NCBI GenBank assembly: GCA_030531435.1
Contig: JAUNNN010000014.1
Span: forward strand, 1-43,533
Source: Lachnospiraceae bacterium
GTDB lineage: Bacteria; Bacillota; Clostridia; Lachnospirales; Lachnospiraceae
DNA: 43,533 nt
Direction of reading: 5' to 3'
Below the pieces are notes generated by a model. That model saw only the letters and a program-made list of their open reading frames with translations, had not been told where the DNA came from and made no database searches. Each line of letters starts with the position of its first letter. Positions within the stretch are counted from its first letter, which is position 1. Below, one piece after another: positions 15,496 to 24,266 of the stretch. Both the position numbers and the translations under genes were made by a program.

Positions 15496-15513
15496 ACCAC
15501 AAAATATTGTGGT
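15496..15513 (+). promoter_or_regulatory. Candidate NrdR box 2
   Basis: ACCACAA-AATA-TTGTGGT is an inverted repeat with seven-base arms. Its inner 16 bases match 13 of 16 NrdR consensus positions. It covers the bases just after the predicted transcription start, where binding would block initiation. Its centre is 128 bases from that of box 1. Confidence 0.6.
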
Positions 15514-15625
15514 TTATATTTTAAATCCACATAAATATTGATAAAAAACCAAGAAAAAACCGGTATAAATGGCTTATTCTGGGCATTTTTATCTATACAA
15601 ATAATATAAATTTAAGGGGAAGAAC

Positions 15626-17812
15626 ATGTCTACTGAAATACCAGCAAGCAATGAAACAAGGGATTATTCTGAAACATTCAAACCATCAAAGGAAGTTTGG
15701 ATGATTAAGAAGGACGGTACAAGAGAAGCCTTCAATGTACAGAAGGTTATTAATGCTGTCGGAAAAAGTGCATACAGAGCGCTTACAAAGTTTACAGAAG
15801 AGGAAAAGGAATACATTTGTAAGAATGTTATTGAAAGAGTAAACGAGCTTGAAAGCAATGAAATTCCTATTCCAGTTATGCACAATATCGTAGAAAGTGC
15901 CCTTGAAGAAGTTAAGCCTATTGTTGCTAAATCATATAGAGATTATCGTAACTATAAGCAGGATTTCGTTAGAATGCTTGATGATGTATATAAGAAAAGC
16001 CAGTCTATTATGTACATCGGAGATAAGGAGAATGCTAATACAGATTCTGCCCTGGTTTCTACTAAGAGAAGTCTTATTTTTAACCAGTTAAATAAGGAAT
16101 TATATCAGAAATTCTTCATGACAACAGAAGAAATTCAGGCATGTAGAGATGGCTATATTTACGTTCATGATATGTCAGCAAGAAGAGATACTATGAACTG
16201 TTGTCTTTTTGACGTTGCTAACGTCCTTAAGGGCGGATTTGAGATGGGTAACATCTGGTATAACGAGCCAAAGGCTCTTGATACAGCATTTGATGTTATT
16301 GGAGATATTGTATTATCAGCAGCATCTCAGCAGTATGGTGGATTTACAGTCCCTAGTGTAGATACAATTCTTGAGCCATATGCAGAAAAATCATTTGAAA
16401 AATATGTTAAGAAGTATGAAGCTCTTGGAATCAGCAAAGAAAAGGCTGAGGAAGAAGCTGAAAATGATGTTAGAAGAGATTATGATCAGGGATTCCAGGG
16501 ATGGGAATATAAGTTTAATACTGTAGCTTCATCTCGTGGAGATTATCCTTTTATTACTGTTACAGCCGGTATAGGAACAGGACGTTTTGCAAAGATGGCT
16601 ACTATTGAGATGCTTAAGGTACGTCGTGGTGGTCAGGGTAAAAAGGACTGTAAGAAGCCAGTATTATTCCCTAAGATTGTGTTCTTATATGATGAAAAAT
16701 TACATGGACCAGGCGGAGCACTTGAAGATGTATTTGAAGCTGGTGTTGAATGTTCTTCAAAGACTATGTATCCTGACTGGCTTTCACTTACAGGAAAAGG
16801 CTATATTGCAAGTATGTATAAGCAGTATGGCAAGGTAATTTCTCCTATGGGATGTAGAGCGTTCTTATCACCTTGGTATGAGAGAGGTGGAATGCATCCA
16901 GCAGATGATGATGATCAGCCAATTTTCGTTGGTAGATTCAATATTGGTGCTGTTTCGCTCCATCTTCCAATGATTCTTGCAAAAGCAAGACACGAGAGTA
17001 AGGATTTTTATGAAGTTCTTGATTACTATCTTAACCTTATAAGAGGACTTCATAAGAGAACATATGCTTATCTTGGAGAAATGAGAGCGTCAACAAACCC
17101 TCTTGCATATTGTGAAGGCGGTTTTTATGGCGGACATCTTTCTCTTCATGATAAGATTAAGCCACTTCTTAAGCCAGCAACAGCAAGCTTTGGTATTACA
17201 GCATTTAATGAGCTTCAGGAATTATATAATGGAAAGTCTTTAGTAGAAGATGGTGAGTTTGCATTAGAGGTTTTACAGCATATTAATAAGCGTGTAAATG
17301 AATTTAAAGAAGAAGATGGAAATCTTTATGCTATTTATGGAACACCTGCTGAGAGCTTATGCGGTCTTCAGGTAAAGCAGTTCCGTAAAAAATATGGAAT
17401 CGTTGAAAATGTATCAGACAGAGAATATGTTTCAAATAGCTTCCATTGCCACGTTTCTGAAGATATTACTCCAATTCAGAAGCAGGACACAGAATATAGA
17501 TTCTGGGAATTATCTAATGGTGGAAAGATTCAGTATGTAAAATACCCTATAGACTATAATCTTGAGGCTATTAAGACTCTCATAAGACGTGCTATGGATA
17601 TGGGATTCTATGAAGGTGTAAATCTTTCACTTGCATACTGTGATGATTGCGGACATCAGGAGCTTGAAATGGATGTTTGTCCAAAGTGTGGCTCAACGAA
17701 TCTTACAAAGATTGAAAGAATGAATGGATATTTATCATATTCAAGAGTTCATGGAGATACAAGACTTAATGATGCCAAGATGGCAGAAATATCAGAAAGG
17801 AAGAGCATGTAA
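15626..17812 (+). CDS. nrdD: Anaerobic ribonucleoside-triphosphate reductase
   Basis: This class III, glycyl-radical enzyme reduces NTPs to dNTPs without oxygen. The 728-residue protein begins with an ATP-cone domain (about residues 22-115, WMIKKDGTREAFNVQKVINAV). The catalytic domain follows (MNCCLFDVANVLKGG, then QYGGFTVPSVD). The C-terminus holds a four-cysteine zinc site (C672, C675, C685, C688) and the radical glycine G701 in RMNGYLSYSR. All expected residues are present. The ATP cone is the usual allosteric activity site for dATP. nrdG, its activase, starts within the nrdD stop codon (TAATG). Two NrdR-like boxes flank the promoter. Confidence 0.97.
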   Translation: MSTEIPASNETRDYSETFKPSKEVWMIKKDGTREAFNVQKVINAVGKSAYRALTKFTEEEKEYICKNVIERVNELESNEIPIPVMHNIVESALEEVKPIVAKSYRDYRNYKQDFVRMLDDVYKKSQSIMYIGDKENANTDSALVSTKRSLIFNQLNKELYQKFFMTTEEIQACRDGYIYVHDMSARRDTMNCCLFDVANVLKGGFEMGNIWYNEPKALDTAFDVIGDIVLSAASQQYGGFTVPSVDTILEPYAEKSFEKYVKKYEALGISKEKAEEEAENDVRRDYDQGFQGWEYKFNTVASSRGDYPFITVTAGIGTGRFAKMATIEMLKVRRGGQGKKDCKKPVLFPKIVFLYDEKLHGPGGALEDVFEAGVECSSKTMYPDWLSLTGKGYIASMYKQYGKVISPMGCRAFLSPWYERGGMHPADDDDQPIFVGRFNIGAVSLHLPMILAKARHESKDFYEVLDYYLNLIRGLHKRTYAYLGEMRASTNPLAYCEGGFYGGHLSLHDKIKPLLKPATASFGITAFNELQELYNGKSLVEDGEFALEVLQHINKRVNEFKEEDGNLYAIYGTPAESLCGLQVKQFRKKYGIVENVSDREYVSNSFHCHVSEDITPIQKQDTEYRFWELSNGGKIQYVKYPIDYNLEAIKTLIRRAMDMGFYEGVNLSLAYCDDCGHQELEMDVCPKCGSTNLTKIERMNGYLSYSRVHGDTRLNDAKMAEISERKSM

Positions 17813-18321
17813 TGAGATATCATAATATTACTAAAGACGACATGCTCAATGGAGATGGCCTTAGGGTTGTTCTCTGGGTTGCAGGCTGCAATCACTGCTG
17901 TAAAGAATGCCAGAATCCATCAACATGGGATCCAGACGGAGGCCTATTATTTGATGAGGAAGCTAAGGCAGAAATATTTACAGAACTTGAAAAGTCTTAT
18001 ATTTCAGGAATAACATTTAGTGGCGGAGACCCTCTTCATCCAGCAAATGAACTTGATGTAAAGAATCTTTGTGCTGAAATTAAAGAAAAATTTCCAAATA
18101 AAACAATTTGGCTTTATACAGGAGATATTTGGGATAATATTTATAATTCTGCAATAGTAAAGAATTTAGATGTTGTTGTTGATGGTGAGTTCCATATTGA
18201 TGAAAGAGATGTAAAGCTTTTATGGAAGGGAAGTAAAAATCAGAGAGTTATAAATGTTCAGGCAACACTTAATTCTGACGATCCAAAAACTCCAGTTATT
18301 CATTGCCCTGATTATTATTAA
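17812..18321 (+). CDS. nrdG: Anaerobic ribonucleotide reductase activating protein
   Basis: A radical-SAM enzyme of 169 residues that abstracts hydrogen from NrdD G701 to form the glycyl radical. The cluster-binding motif is C26-x3-C30-x2-C33 (CNHCCKEC), followed by ITFSGGDPL, the SAM-binding GGDP segment. Length is normal. It is coupled to nrdD by a TAATG overlap and is 12 bases from dut. Confidence 0.97.
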   Translation: MRYHNITKDDMLNGDGLRVVLWVAGCNHCCKECQNPSTWDPDGGLLFDEEAKAEIFTELEKSYISGITFSGGDPLHPANELDVKNLCAEIKEKFPNKTIWLYTGDIWDNIYNSAIVKNLDVVVDGEFHIDERDVKLLWKGSKNQRVINVQATLNSDDPKTPVIHCPDYY

Positions 18322-18333
18322 AGGTGGATTATT

Positions 18334-18840
18334 ATGCAGAGAATTGCAAAATTTGAAAAAGTTAGTATAGAAGAATTTGAAAAAGGCTGGAGCGACAGCT
18401 TTGGCGATGATAAAGAAACAATCTTATCTATTTATGAAGATATTAAATTACCAAAAAGAGCAACATCGGGCTCAGCAGGTTATGATTTCTTTGCTCCAAT
18501 AGATATAGAGCTTAAACCAGGAGAGACAATAAAAATTCCAACAGGAATAAGAGTTAGAATGGAAGACAACTGGGTATTAAAGTTATATCCAAGATCAGGA
18601 CTTGGTTTTAAATATCGTCTTCAGCTTAACAATACAGTTGGAATTATTGATAGTGATTATTACTATTCCGATAATGAAGGTCATATATTTGCTAAAATCA
18701 CAAATGACACTAATGAAAGCAGAACAGTTACTGTTTCAAAGGGTGATGGATTTATGCAGGGTATCTTTATAGAATATGGAATTACAGTTGATGATGACTG
18801 TACAGGAGTTCGTAACGGAGGCTTCGGCTCAACTACATGA
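18334..18840 (+). CDS. dut: dUTP diphosphatase (trimeric dUTPase)
   Basis: It hydrolyses dUTP to dUMP, keeping uracil out of DNA and feeding dTMP synthesis. The five conserved motifs are recognisable in order: AGYDFFAP, PRSGLGFKYRL, TVGIIDSDYYYS (with the base-stacking Tyr), GDGFMQGIF and NGGFGSTT. The 168-residue protein carries an extra N-terminal segment of about 45 residues and a small insert after motif 3, a form seen in some Firmicute and phage-like dUTPases. Position directly after nrdDG fits deoxynucleotide pool control. The ribosome binding site is AAGGTGG. Its stop overlaps the next start (ATGA). Confidence 0.92.
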   Translation: MQRIAKFEKVSIEEFEKGWSDSFGDDKETILSIYEDIKLPKRATSGSAGYDFFAPIDIELKPGETIKIPTGIRVRMEDNWVLKLYPRSGLGFKYRLQLNNTVGIIDSDYYYSDNEGHIFAKITNDTNESRTVTVSKGDGFMQGIFIEYGITVDDDCTGVRNGGFGSTT

Positions 18841-20255
18841 AAAAGCATGAAATAAAAGATGTAATTAAAGATAGTATCGCTTGGGAGCTTGGAATTGCTC
18901 CCGGCGATTTTCTTTTGTCTGTAAATGGCGATGAAATTGAAGATATTTTTGACTATCAGTTTCTGTGCCAGGATGCTTATCTGACTATTGGAGTTGAAGA
19001 TAAAAACGGGCAGGTAAAGACATTTGAGATAGAAAAAGAAGAAGATGAAGATACTGGTCTTGTCTTTTCAGAAGGACTTATGGACGAGTATCATTCATGC
19101 TGTAATAAATGTATTTTCTGCTTTATTGATCAAATGCCAAAGGGCATGAGAGATACTCTTTATTTTAAAGATGATGATTTAAGACTTTCTTTTTTACAAG
19201 GTAATTATGTAACACTTACTAACATGAGTGACCATGATGTGGAAAGAATTATTAAGTATCGTCTTGAGCCAATTAACATTTCATTTCAGACTACAAATCC
19301 TGAACTTAGATGCAAGATGTTAACTAATAGATTCGCTGGTGATGCTCTTAAAAAGGCTGACAGATTTTATGAAGCGTCAATTACGATGAATGGTCAGATT
19401 GTTCTTTGCAAAGGTGTAAATGATGGGGCTGAGCTTGAACGATCATTATCTGATTTATATAAGTATGTACCAGTGCTTGAAAGTCTTTCTGTAGTACCTG
19501 TTGGTTTGTCTAAATATAGAGATGGATTGTATCCATTAGAGCCATTTACAAAAGAAGATGCAATAGAAGTAATTGCAACTATAGAAAAGTGGCAGAATAA
19601 GGCATATGAAGAACATGGTATTCATTTTGTACATGCTTCTGATGAATGGTATATAACAGCAGGCAAGAAGCTTCCTGAAGAAGATTCATATGATGGATAT
19701 CTCCAAATCGAAAATGGCGTTGGAATGATTCGTTCAATGCTTACAGAATATGAGATATATTCTGAACTTTTAGAAGAAGCATATAATGCAAAAATAAACC
19801 CGATTAAAGGATTATTTAATAAAAATGCTTTGCAGGAAGAATATGGTGTAAAGGATATTAAAAGGGTAAAGGAACTTATTGATAAAGGCGGAAGCGTAAT
19901 GAGTGTTTCTGGCTTAATTGCAGCTTCTTATATGCAGGAAATGGCTGATGATTTTATGAAGAAGTTCCCTAATTTTAACATTAAAGTTGTACCTATCCGT
20001 AATGAATTCTTTGGAGAAAATATTACAGTTACAGGACTTCTTACAGGGCAGGATATTATTAACCAGATAAAAGAAATTGAACATCCTGATGTATTGCTTT
20101 TACCAGAGAATCTCCTTAAAGCGGATACAGATATTTTACTTGATGACATAACCGTATCAGATATTGAATCGGCTTTACATTTGAAATGTCGTATTGTAAA
20201 ATCTAACGGTATGAGTTTTATTGAGAGTATATTGGGAGAGACTGTTTATGTCTAA
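18837..20255 (+). CDS. DUF512-family protein (PDZ plus radical-SAM-like)
   Basis: The 472-residue protein has an N-terminal PDZ-like domain (IKDSIAWELGIAPGDFLLSVNGDEI), then a cysteine cluster C-x3-C-x2-C (CCNKCIFCFIDQMPKGMR) near residue 90 and a radical-SAM-like barrel leading into the DUF512 region. The family is widespread in Clostridia and usually lies next to der, as here, overlapping it by eight bases. Its reaction is unknown; the constant link with the ribosome-assembly GTPase Der suggests, but does not prove, a role in ribosome or tRNA modification. It starts in the stop codon of dut. Confidence 0.85.
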   Translation: MKKHEIKDVIKDSIAWELGIAPGDFLLSVNGDEIEDIFDYQFLCQDAYLTIGVEDKNGQVKTFEIEKEEDEDTGLVFSEGLMDEYHSCCNKCIFCFIDQMPKGMRDTLYFKDDDLRLSFLQGNYVTLTNMSDHDVERIIKYRLEPINISFQTTNPELRCKMLTNRFAGDALKKADRFYEASITMNGQIVLCKGVNDGAELERSLSDLYKYVPVLESLSVVPVGLSKYRDGLYPLEPFTKEDAIEVIATIEKWQNKAYEEHGIHFVHASDEWYITAGKKLPEEDSYDGYLQIENGVGMIRSMLTEYEIYSELLEEAYNAKINPIKGLFNKNALQEEYGVKDIKRVKELIDKGGSVMSVSGLIAASYMQEMADDFMKKFPNFNIKVVPIRNEFFGENITVTGLLTGQDIINQIKEIEHPDVLLLPENLLKADTDILLDDITVSDIESALHLKCRIVKSNGMSFIESILGETVYV

Positions 20256-21570
20256 GCCGATTGTAGCGGTGGTCGGAAGACCAAATGTTGGAAAATCTAC
20301 ATTGTTTAATGCTCTTGCAGGAGAGAGAATTAGTATTGTTAAAGACACTCCTGGAATTACAAGAGATAGAATATATGCGAGTGTCAGCTGGCTTGATAAA
20401 AATTTCACTTTAATAGATACAGGTGGAATTGAACCTGATTCAAAGGACATTATTCTTTCACAGATGAGAGAACAGGCGCAAATAGCTATTGATACAGCAG
20501 ATGTAATCATCTTTATGACAGATGTAAAACAAGGGTTACAGGATTCGGATTTTAAAGTATGTGATATGCTTAGAAAATCAAAGAAACCTGTTGTTTTGTG
20601 TGTAAATAAGGTTGATGACTTAAAGAAGTACGGAAATGATGTATATGAATTTTATAATCTTGGTATAGGTGATCCTTTTGGCATCTCAGCTGCAAATATG
20701 CAGGGACTTGGTGATCTCCTTGATGAAGTAATTACTCATTTTCCAGAAGGCTCTGATAATGAAGAAGAGGATGAGAGACCAAAGGTTGCAATTATTGGTA
20801 AACCTAATGTTGGAAAGTCATCAATTATAAATAAGCTTACAGGTAATAATAGAGTTATTGTTTCTGATATCGCCGGAACTACAAGAGATGCTGTAGATAC
20901 ACCTGTAAAGCATGGCGATAAAGAATATGTATTTATTGATACAGCAGGACTTCGTCGTAAGAAAAATGTTAAAGAAGAACTTGAGCATTTTATGGTTGTA
21001 AGAACTGTTGCAGCAGTTGAAAGAGCAGACGTTGTTGTTTTGGTTATTGATGCTGTTGAAGGAGTTACAGAACAGGAAGCTAAAATAGCAGGAATTGCCC
21101 ATGATTCTGGTAAGGCAGTAATTATTGCTGTTAATAAATGGGATGCAATTGAGAAAAATGATAAGACTGTAAATGAGTATGAGAAAAATATAAGAAATAT
21201 TCTTTCATTTATGCCTTATGCTGAAATAACATTTATTTCTGCGGTTACAGGACAAAGATTAAATAAGCTTTTCGATTTAATTGATATGGTTGTTGAGAAT
21301 CATTCAATGAGAGTTCAGACAGGTGTTCTTAATGAAATTATGTCTGATGCCGTTGCAATGCAGCAGCCACCAAGCGATAAAGGAAAGAGACTTAAACTAT
21401 TCTATATTACTCAGGTTGCGGTTAAACCACCTACATTTGTTATTTTTGTAAATGACAAGGAGCTTATGCATTTTTCATATACAAGATATATTGAAAACCA
21501 GATTAGAAATGCATTTGCCTTCAGGGGTACTCCGCTAAGATTTATTATTAGAGAAAGAAACGAGAATTAG
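20248..21570 (+). CDS. der: Ribosome biogenesis GTPase Der (EngA)
   Basis: The ATG at 20248, after GGGAGAG, gives 440 residues, the normal Der length; an upstream TTG at 20221 in the same frame is rejected. Two tandem GTPase domains are visible: GRPNVGKST with DTGG near the start, and GKPNVGKSS with DTAG near residues 183-235. A C-terminal KH-like domain follows (residues 355-440). Der acts in late assembly of the 50S ribosomal subunit. It is followed four bases later by plsY. Confidence 0.97.
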   Translation: MSKPIVAVVGRPNVGKSTLFNALAGERISIVKDTPGITRDRIYASVSWLDKNFTLIDTGGIEPDSKDIILSQMREQAQIAIDTADVIIFMTDVKQGLQDSDFKVCDMLRKSKKPVVLCVNKVDDLKKYGNDVYEFYNLGIGDPFGISAANMQGLGDLLDEVITHFPEGSDNEEEDERPKVAIIGKPNVGKSSIINKLTGNNRVIVSDIAGTTRDAVDTPVKHGDKEYVFIDTAGLRRKKNVKEELEHFMVVRTVAAVERADVVVLVIDAVEGVTEQEAKIAGIAHDSGKAVIIAVNKWDAIEKNDKTVNEYEKNIRNILSFMPYAEITFISAVTGQRLNKLFDLIDMVVENHSMRVQTGVLNEIMSDAVAMQQPPSDKGKRLKLFYITQVAVKPPTFVIFVNDKELMHFSYTRYIENQIRNAFAFRGTPLRFIIRERNEN

Positions 21571-21574
21571 TCTG

Positions 21575-22237
21575 ATGGAAAGAATAGTTTGCTTAGTAAT
21601 TGGATATATATTTGGTCTGTTTCAGACAGGTTATATTGTTGGAAGACTTAATGGAATAGATATTAGACAGCATGGAAGTAATAATGCTGGTACAACAAAT
21701 ACATTACGTACACTGGGAGCTGGAGCAGGTGCTATGTGCCTTCTAGGTGATGCCCTAAAGTGCTTACTTGCAGTAACTTTATGCAGATTTATTTTTAAAG
21801 ATACATGCGCTGACAGAATGACGCTTATAGCATTATATGCTGCATTTGGCGCGATGCTTGGACATAATTTTCCATTCTATTTAAAGTTTAAAGGCGGTAA
21901 GGGTATTGCTTGTACTGCAGGACTTGTAATTTCATTTGGTCTTGTACCAACAATTATTGGAATTATTATTTTCTTTTCAATATTTTTTATTACACATTAT
22001 GTATCATTAGGTTCAATTATTCTTTATGCATCAATTATGGTTTTATCTGTTGTTGCAGGACAGCTTGGATACATGAATATGACTGGTGCATACCTTTATG
22101 AAGCTTATGGTGTCATATTTTTAATGATGATAATGGCATTCTGGCAGCATAGAGAGAATATAAAGAGACTTATTTCTCATACAGAGAGAAAAACTTATAT
22201 TAAAAAGAAAGCTGATATAGAGAAGGAAGGTAACTAA
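21575..22237 (+). CDS. plsY: Acyl-phosphate:glycerol-3-phosphate acyltransferase
   Basis: The 220-residue membrane protein has about five helices and the three PlsY motifs: GSNNAGTTNTLR, HNFPFYLKFKGGKG, and a region near GVIFLMMIMAFWQHRENIKRL. It adds the first acyl chain to glycerol-3-phosphate, using acyl-phosphate. Its substrate is made by GpsA, encoded by the very next gene with no gap. This pairing is standard in Firmicutes. The C-terminal tail is lysine-rich and slightly longer than usual. Confidence 0.95.
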   Translation: MERIVCLVIGYIFGLFQTGYIVGRLNGIDIRQHGSNNAGTTNTLRTLGAGAGAMCLLGDALKCLLAVTLCRFIFKDTCADRMTLIALYAAFGAMLGHNFPFYLKFKGGKGIACTAGLVISFGLVPTIIGIIIFFSIFFITHYVSLGSIILYASIMVLSVVAGQLGYMNMTGAYLYEAYGVIFLMMIMAFWQHRENIKRLISHTERKTYIKKKADIEKEGN

Positions 22238-23251
22238 ATGGCAAAGGTTTCAATAATTGGAGCTGGAAGCTGGGGTATTGCTCTTGCTACAGTGCTCCAT
22301 GATAATGGACACGAAGTTACAATCTGGTCTGTTATGGATCAGGAAATTGAAATGCTTAAAAGAGATCATGAGCATAAGGATAAGCTTCCAGGTGTTATAT
22401 TAAGTGATGACATGGTTTTTACTTCTGATGTAAAGGAAGCAGCACTTGATAAAGATTTATTTGTAATGGCGGTTCCATCTCCATATACAAGATCAACATC
22501 TCACTTATTTGCACCATACATTGAAGATGGAAAAATCGTAGTTAATGTTGCTAAGGGTATTGAAGAAAAGACTTTAGATACACTTACAGATATTATTTCT
22601 GAAGAAATTCCTCAGGCTGTAGTTGCAGTGCTTTCTGGTCCGTCACATGCAGAAGAAGTTTCAAGAGGAATACCAACTACATGTGTTGTTGGTGCGAAGA
22701 AAAAAGAGACAGCAGAGCTTATTCAGTCATATTTCATGAATGAAAGATTCAGAGTATATACAAGCCCTGATGTTTTAGGAATTGAGCTTGGTGGTGCACT
22801 AAAAAACGTGGTGGCTCTTGCAGCGGGAATGGCTGACGGACTTGGGTATGGAGACAATACAAAAGCAGCGCTCATTACAAGAGGTATTTCGGAAATTGCA
22901 AGACTTGGGGTTGCAATGGGTGGTAAAATTGAGACATTTGCTGGTTTAACAGGCATTGGTGATCTTATTGTTACATGCGCAAGTATGCATTCAAGAAATA
23001 GAAGAGCTGGCATACTTATGGGTCAGGGAAAAACAATGCAGGAAGCCATGGACGAAGTAAAAATGGTTGTTGAAGGTGTATATTCAGCAAAAGCTGCCAT
23101 GGGACTTGCAAAGAAATATAACGTTGAAGTACCAATTATTGAAAAGGTTAATGAAATTCTCTTTAATGATGGCAAGGCAAGTGATGCTATGCGTGAATTA
23201 ATGTTAAGAGATAAAAAGAGCGAGAGCGATTCATTTACATGGAATGAATAA
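22238..23251 (+). CDS. gpsA: Glycerol-3-phosphate dehydrogenase [NAD(P)+]
   Basis: It reduces dihydroxyacetone phosphate to sn-glycerol-3-phosphate for phospholipid synthesis. The 337-residue protein has the N-terminal dinucleotide motif GAGSWGIALA, the conserved AVPSPYTR, SGPSHAEEV, and the catalytic-Lys segment ELGGALKNVVALAAGMADGLGYGDNTKAALITRG. It starts right after the plsY stop and ends the operon at a terminator. Confidence 0.97.
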   Translation: MAKVSIIGAGSWGIALATVLHDNGHEVTIWSVMDQEIEMLKRDHEHKDKLPGVILSDDMVFTSDVKEAALDKDLFVMAVPSPYTRSTSHLFAPYIEDGKIVVNVAKGIEEKTLDTLTDIISEEIPQAVVAVLSGPSHAEEVSRGIPTTCVVGAKKKETAELIQSYFMNERFRVYTSPDVLGIELGGALKNVVALAAGMADGLGYGDNTKAALITRGISEIARLGVAMGGKIETFAGLTGIGDLIVTCASMHSRNRRAGILMGQGKTMQEAMDEVKMVVEGVYSAKAAMGLAKKYNVEVPIIEKVNEILFNDGKASDAMRELMLRDKKSESDSFTWNE

Positions 23252-23274
23252 TTGAATTAATTTTGATGTATTAG

Positions 23275-23324
23275 ACAGGGTTTTAAAGGCTATAGTTATT
23301 AAGCTTTTAAAGCCCTGTTTTTTA
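23275..23324 (+). terminator. Terminator after gpsA
   Basis: ACAGGG-TTTTAAAG (23275-23288) pairs with CTTTTAAA-GCCCTGT (23304-23318), followed by a run of T. Confidence 0.88.
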
Positions 23325-23369
23325 TACAAATTGCTTAGGAAAAAGCACATTATAAAGGCTCTCAAAAGA

Positions 23370-23398
23370 TTGATTTTTAGGCGATTTTTTAGTAAGAT
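23370..23398 (+). promoter_or_regulatory. Promoter of the MoxR/kinase gene run
   Basis: TTGATT (23370-23375), 17-base spacer, TAAGAT (23393-23398), 36 bases upstream of the MoxR start codon. Confidence 0.5.
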
Positions 23399-23434
23399 AT
23401 TTGTTGGGTTATTATGCTTATTTAGGAGAAAAAT

Positions 23435-24265
23435 ATGGGATTAAATGATAACGGATTTAAGAGTACAGGAACATATATTGCATCAGAAGAATTGATGAGT
23501 GCAGTTAATGTTGCAAAGGCATTACAGAAGCCACTTCTTATTAAGGGTGAACCAGGTACAGGAAAGACAATGCTTGCAAGAGCTGTTGCTGAATCACTTG
23601 GTATGAAAATAATCACATGGAATATTAAGTCAACGACTAAGGCTCAGGACGGTTTATATATGTATGATACAATCCAGAGACTTTATGATGGACAGTTTGG
23701 TGAAGAAGGCGTTGATGATATTGCTCATTATATAAAGCTTGGAAAGTTAGGTGAAGCATTTAGTTCTGATGAGCAGGTTGTTCTTCTTATAGATGAAATA
23801 GATAAAGCTGATCTTGAATTCCCTAATGACTTATTATGGGAACTTGATCAGATGGAGTTTTATATTCACGAGACAAAAGAAACTGTTAAGGCAAAGGTAA
23901 GACCAATAGTTATTATTACATCAAATGCTGAAAAGGAACTTCCAGATGCATTTTTAAGAAGATGTATTTTCCACTACATTTCATTCCCTGATAGAGAACT
24001 TATGACAGAAATTGTTAATACGCACTTTGATCATGTGGATGAAAGTTTATTGAATGAATGCATGGATGTTTTCTATGCAATTCGTGACATGAGAGAGGTT
24101 AAGAAAAAGCCTTCTACGTCTGAATTAATTGATTGGGTTAATGCCCTTATGTTAGGTGGAATTCCTCTTGCAAAGATTAAGGAAGAGCTTCCGTTTATTG
24201 GCACAGTTATAAAAAAAGATGATGATTTAAACGCCGTATATAAGAACAAGGGAGATATTAGATAG
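23435..24265 (+). CDS. MoxR-family AAA+ ATPase
   Basis: The 276-residue protein has a single AAA+ domain: Walker A GEPGTGKT (residues 38-45), Walker B VVLLIDEIDKAD, sensor-1 IITSNAEKELP and an arginine pair in FLRRC. The sequence fits the MoxR/CbbQ-type branch. Such ATPases work as chaperones that activate or assemble partner complexes together with a VWA-domain protein, and a VWA gene follows one base later. The client cannot be read from sequence; the linked kinases and HD-GYP protein are candidates only by position. The ATG follows AGGAG. Confidence 0.9.
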   Translation: MGLNDNGFKSTGTYIASEELMSAVNVAKALQKPLLIKGEPGTGKTMLARAVAESLGMKIITWNIKSTTKAQDGLYMYDTIQRLYDGQFGEEGVDDIAHYIKLGKLGEAFSSDEQVVLLIDEIDKADLEFPNDLLWELDQMEFYIHETKETVKAKVRPIVIITSNAEKELPDAFLRRCIFHYISFPDRELMTEIVNTHFDHVDESLLNECMDVFYAIRDMREVKKKPSTSELIDWVNALMLGGIPLAKIKEELPFIGTVIKKDDDLNAVYKNKGDIR

Positions 24266-24266
24266 C

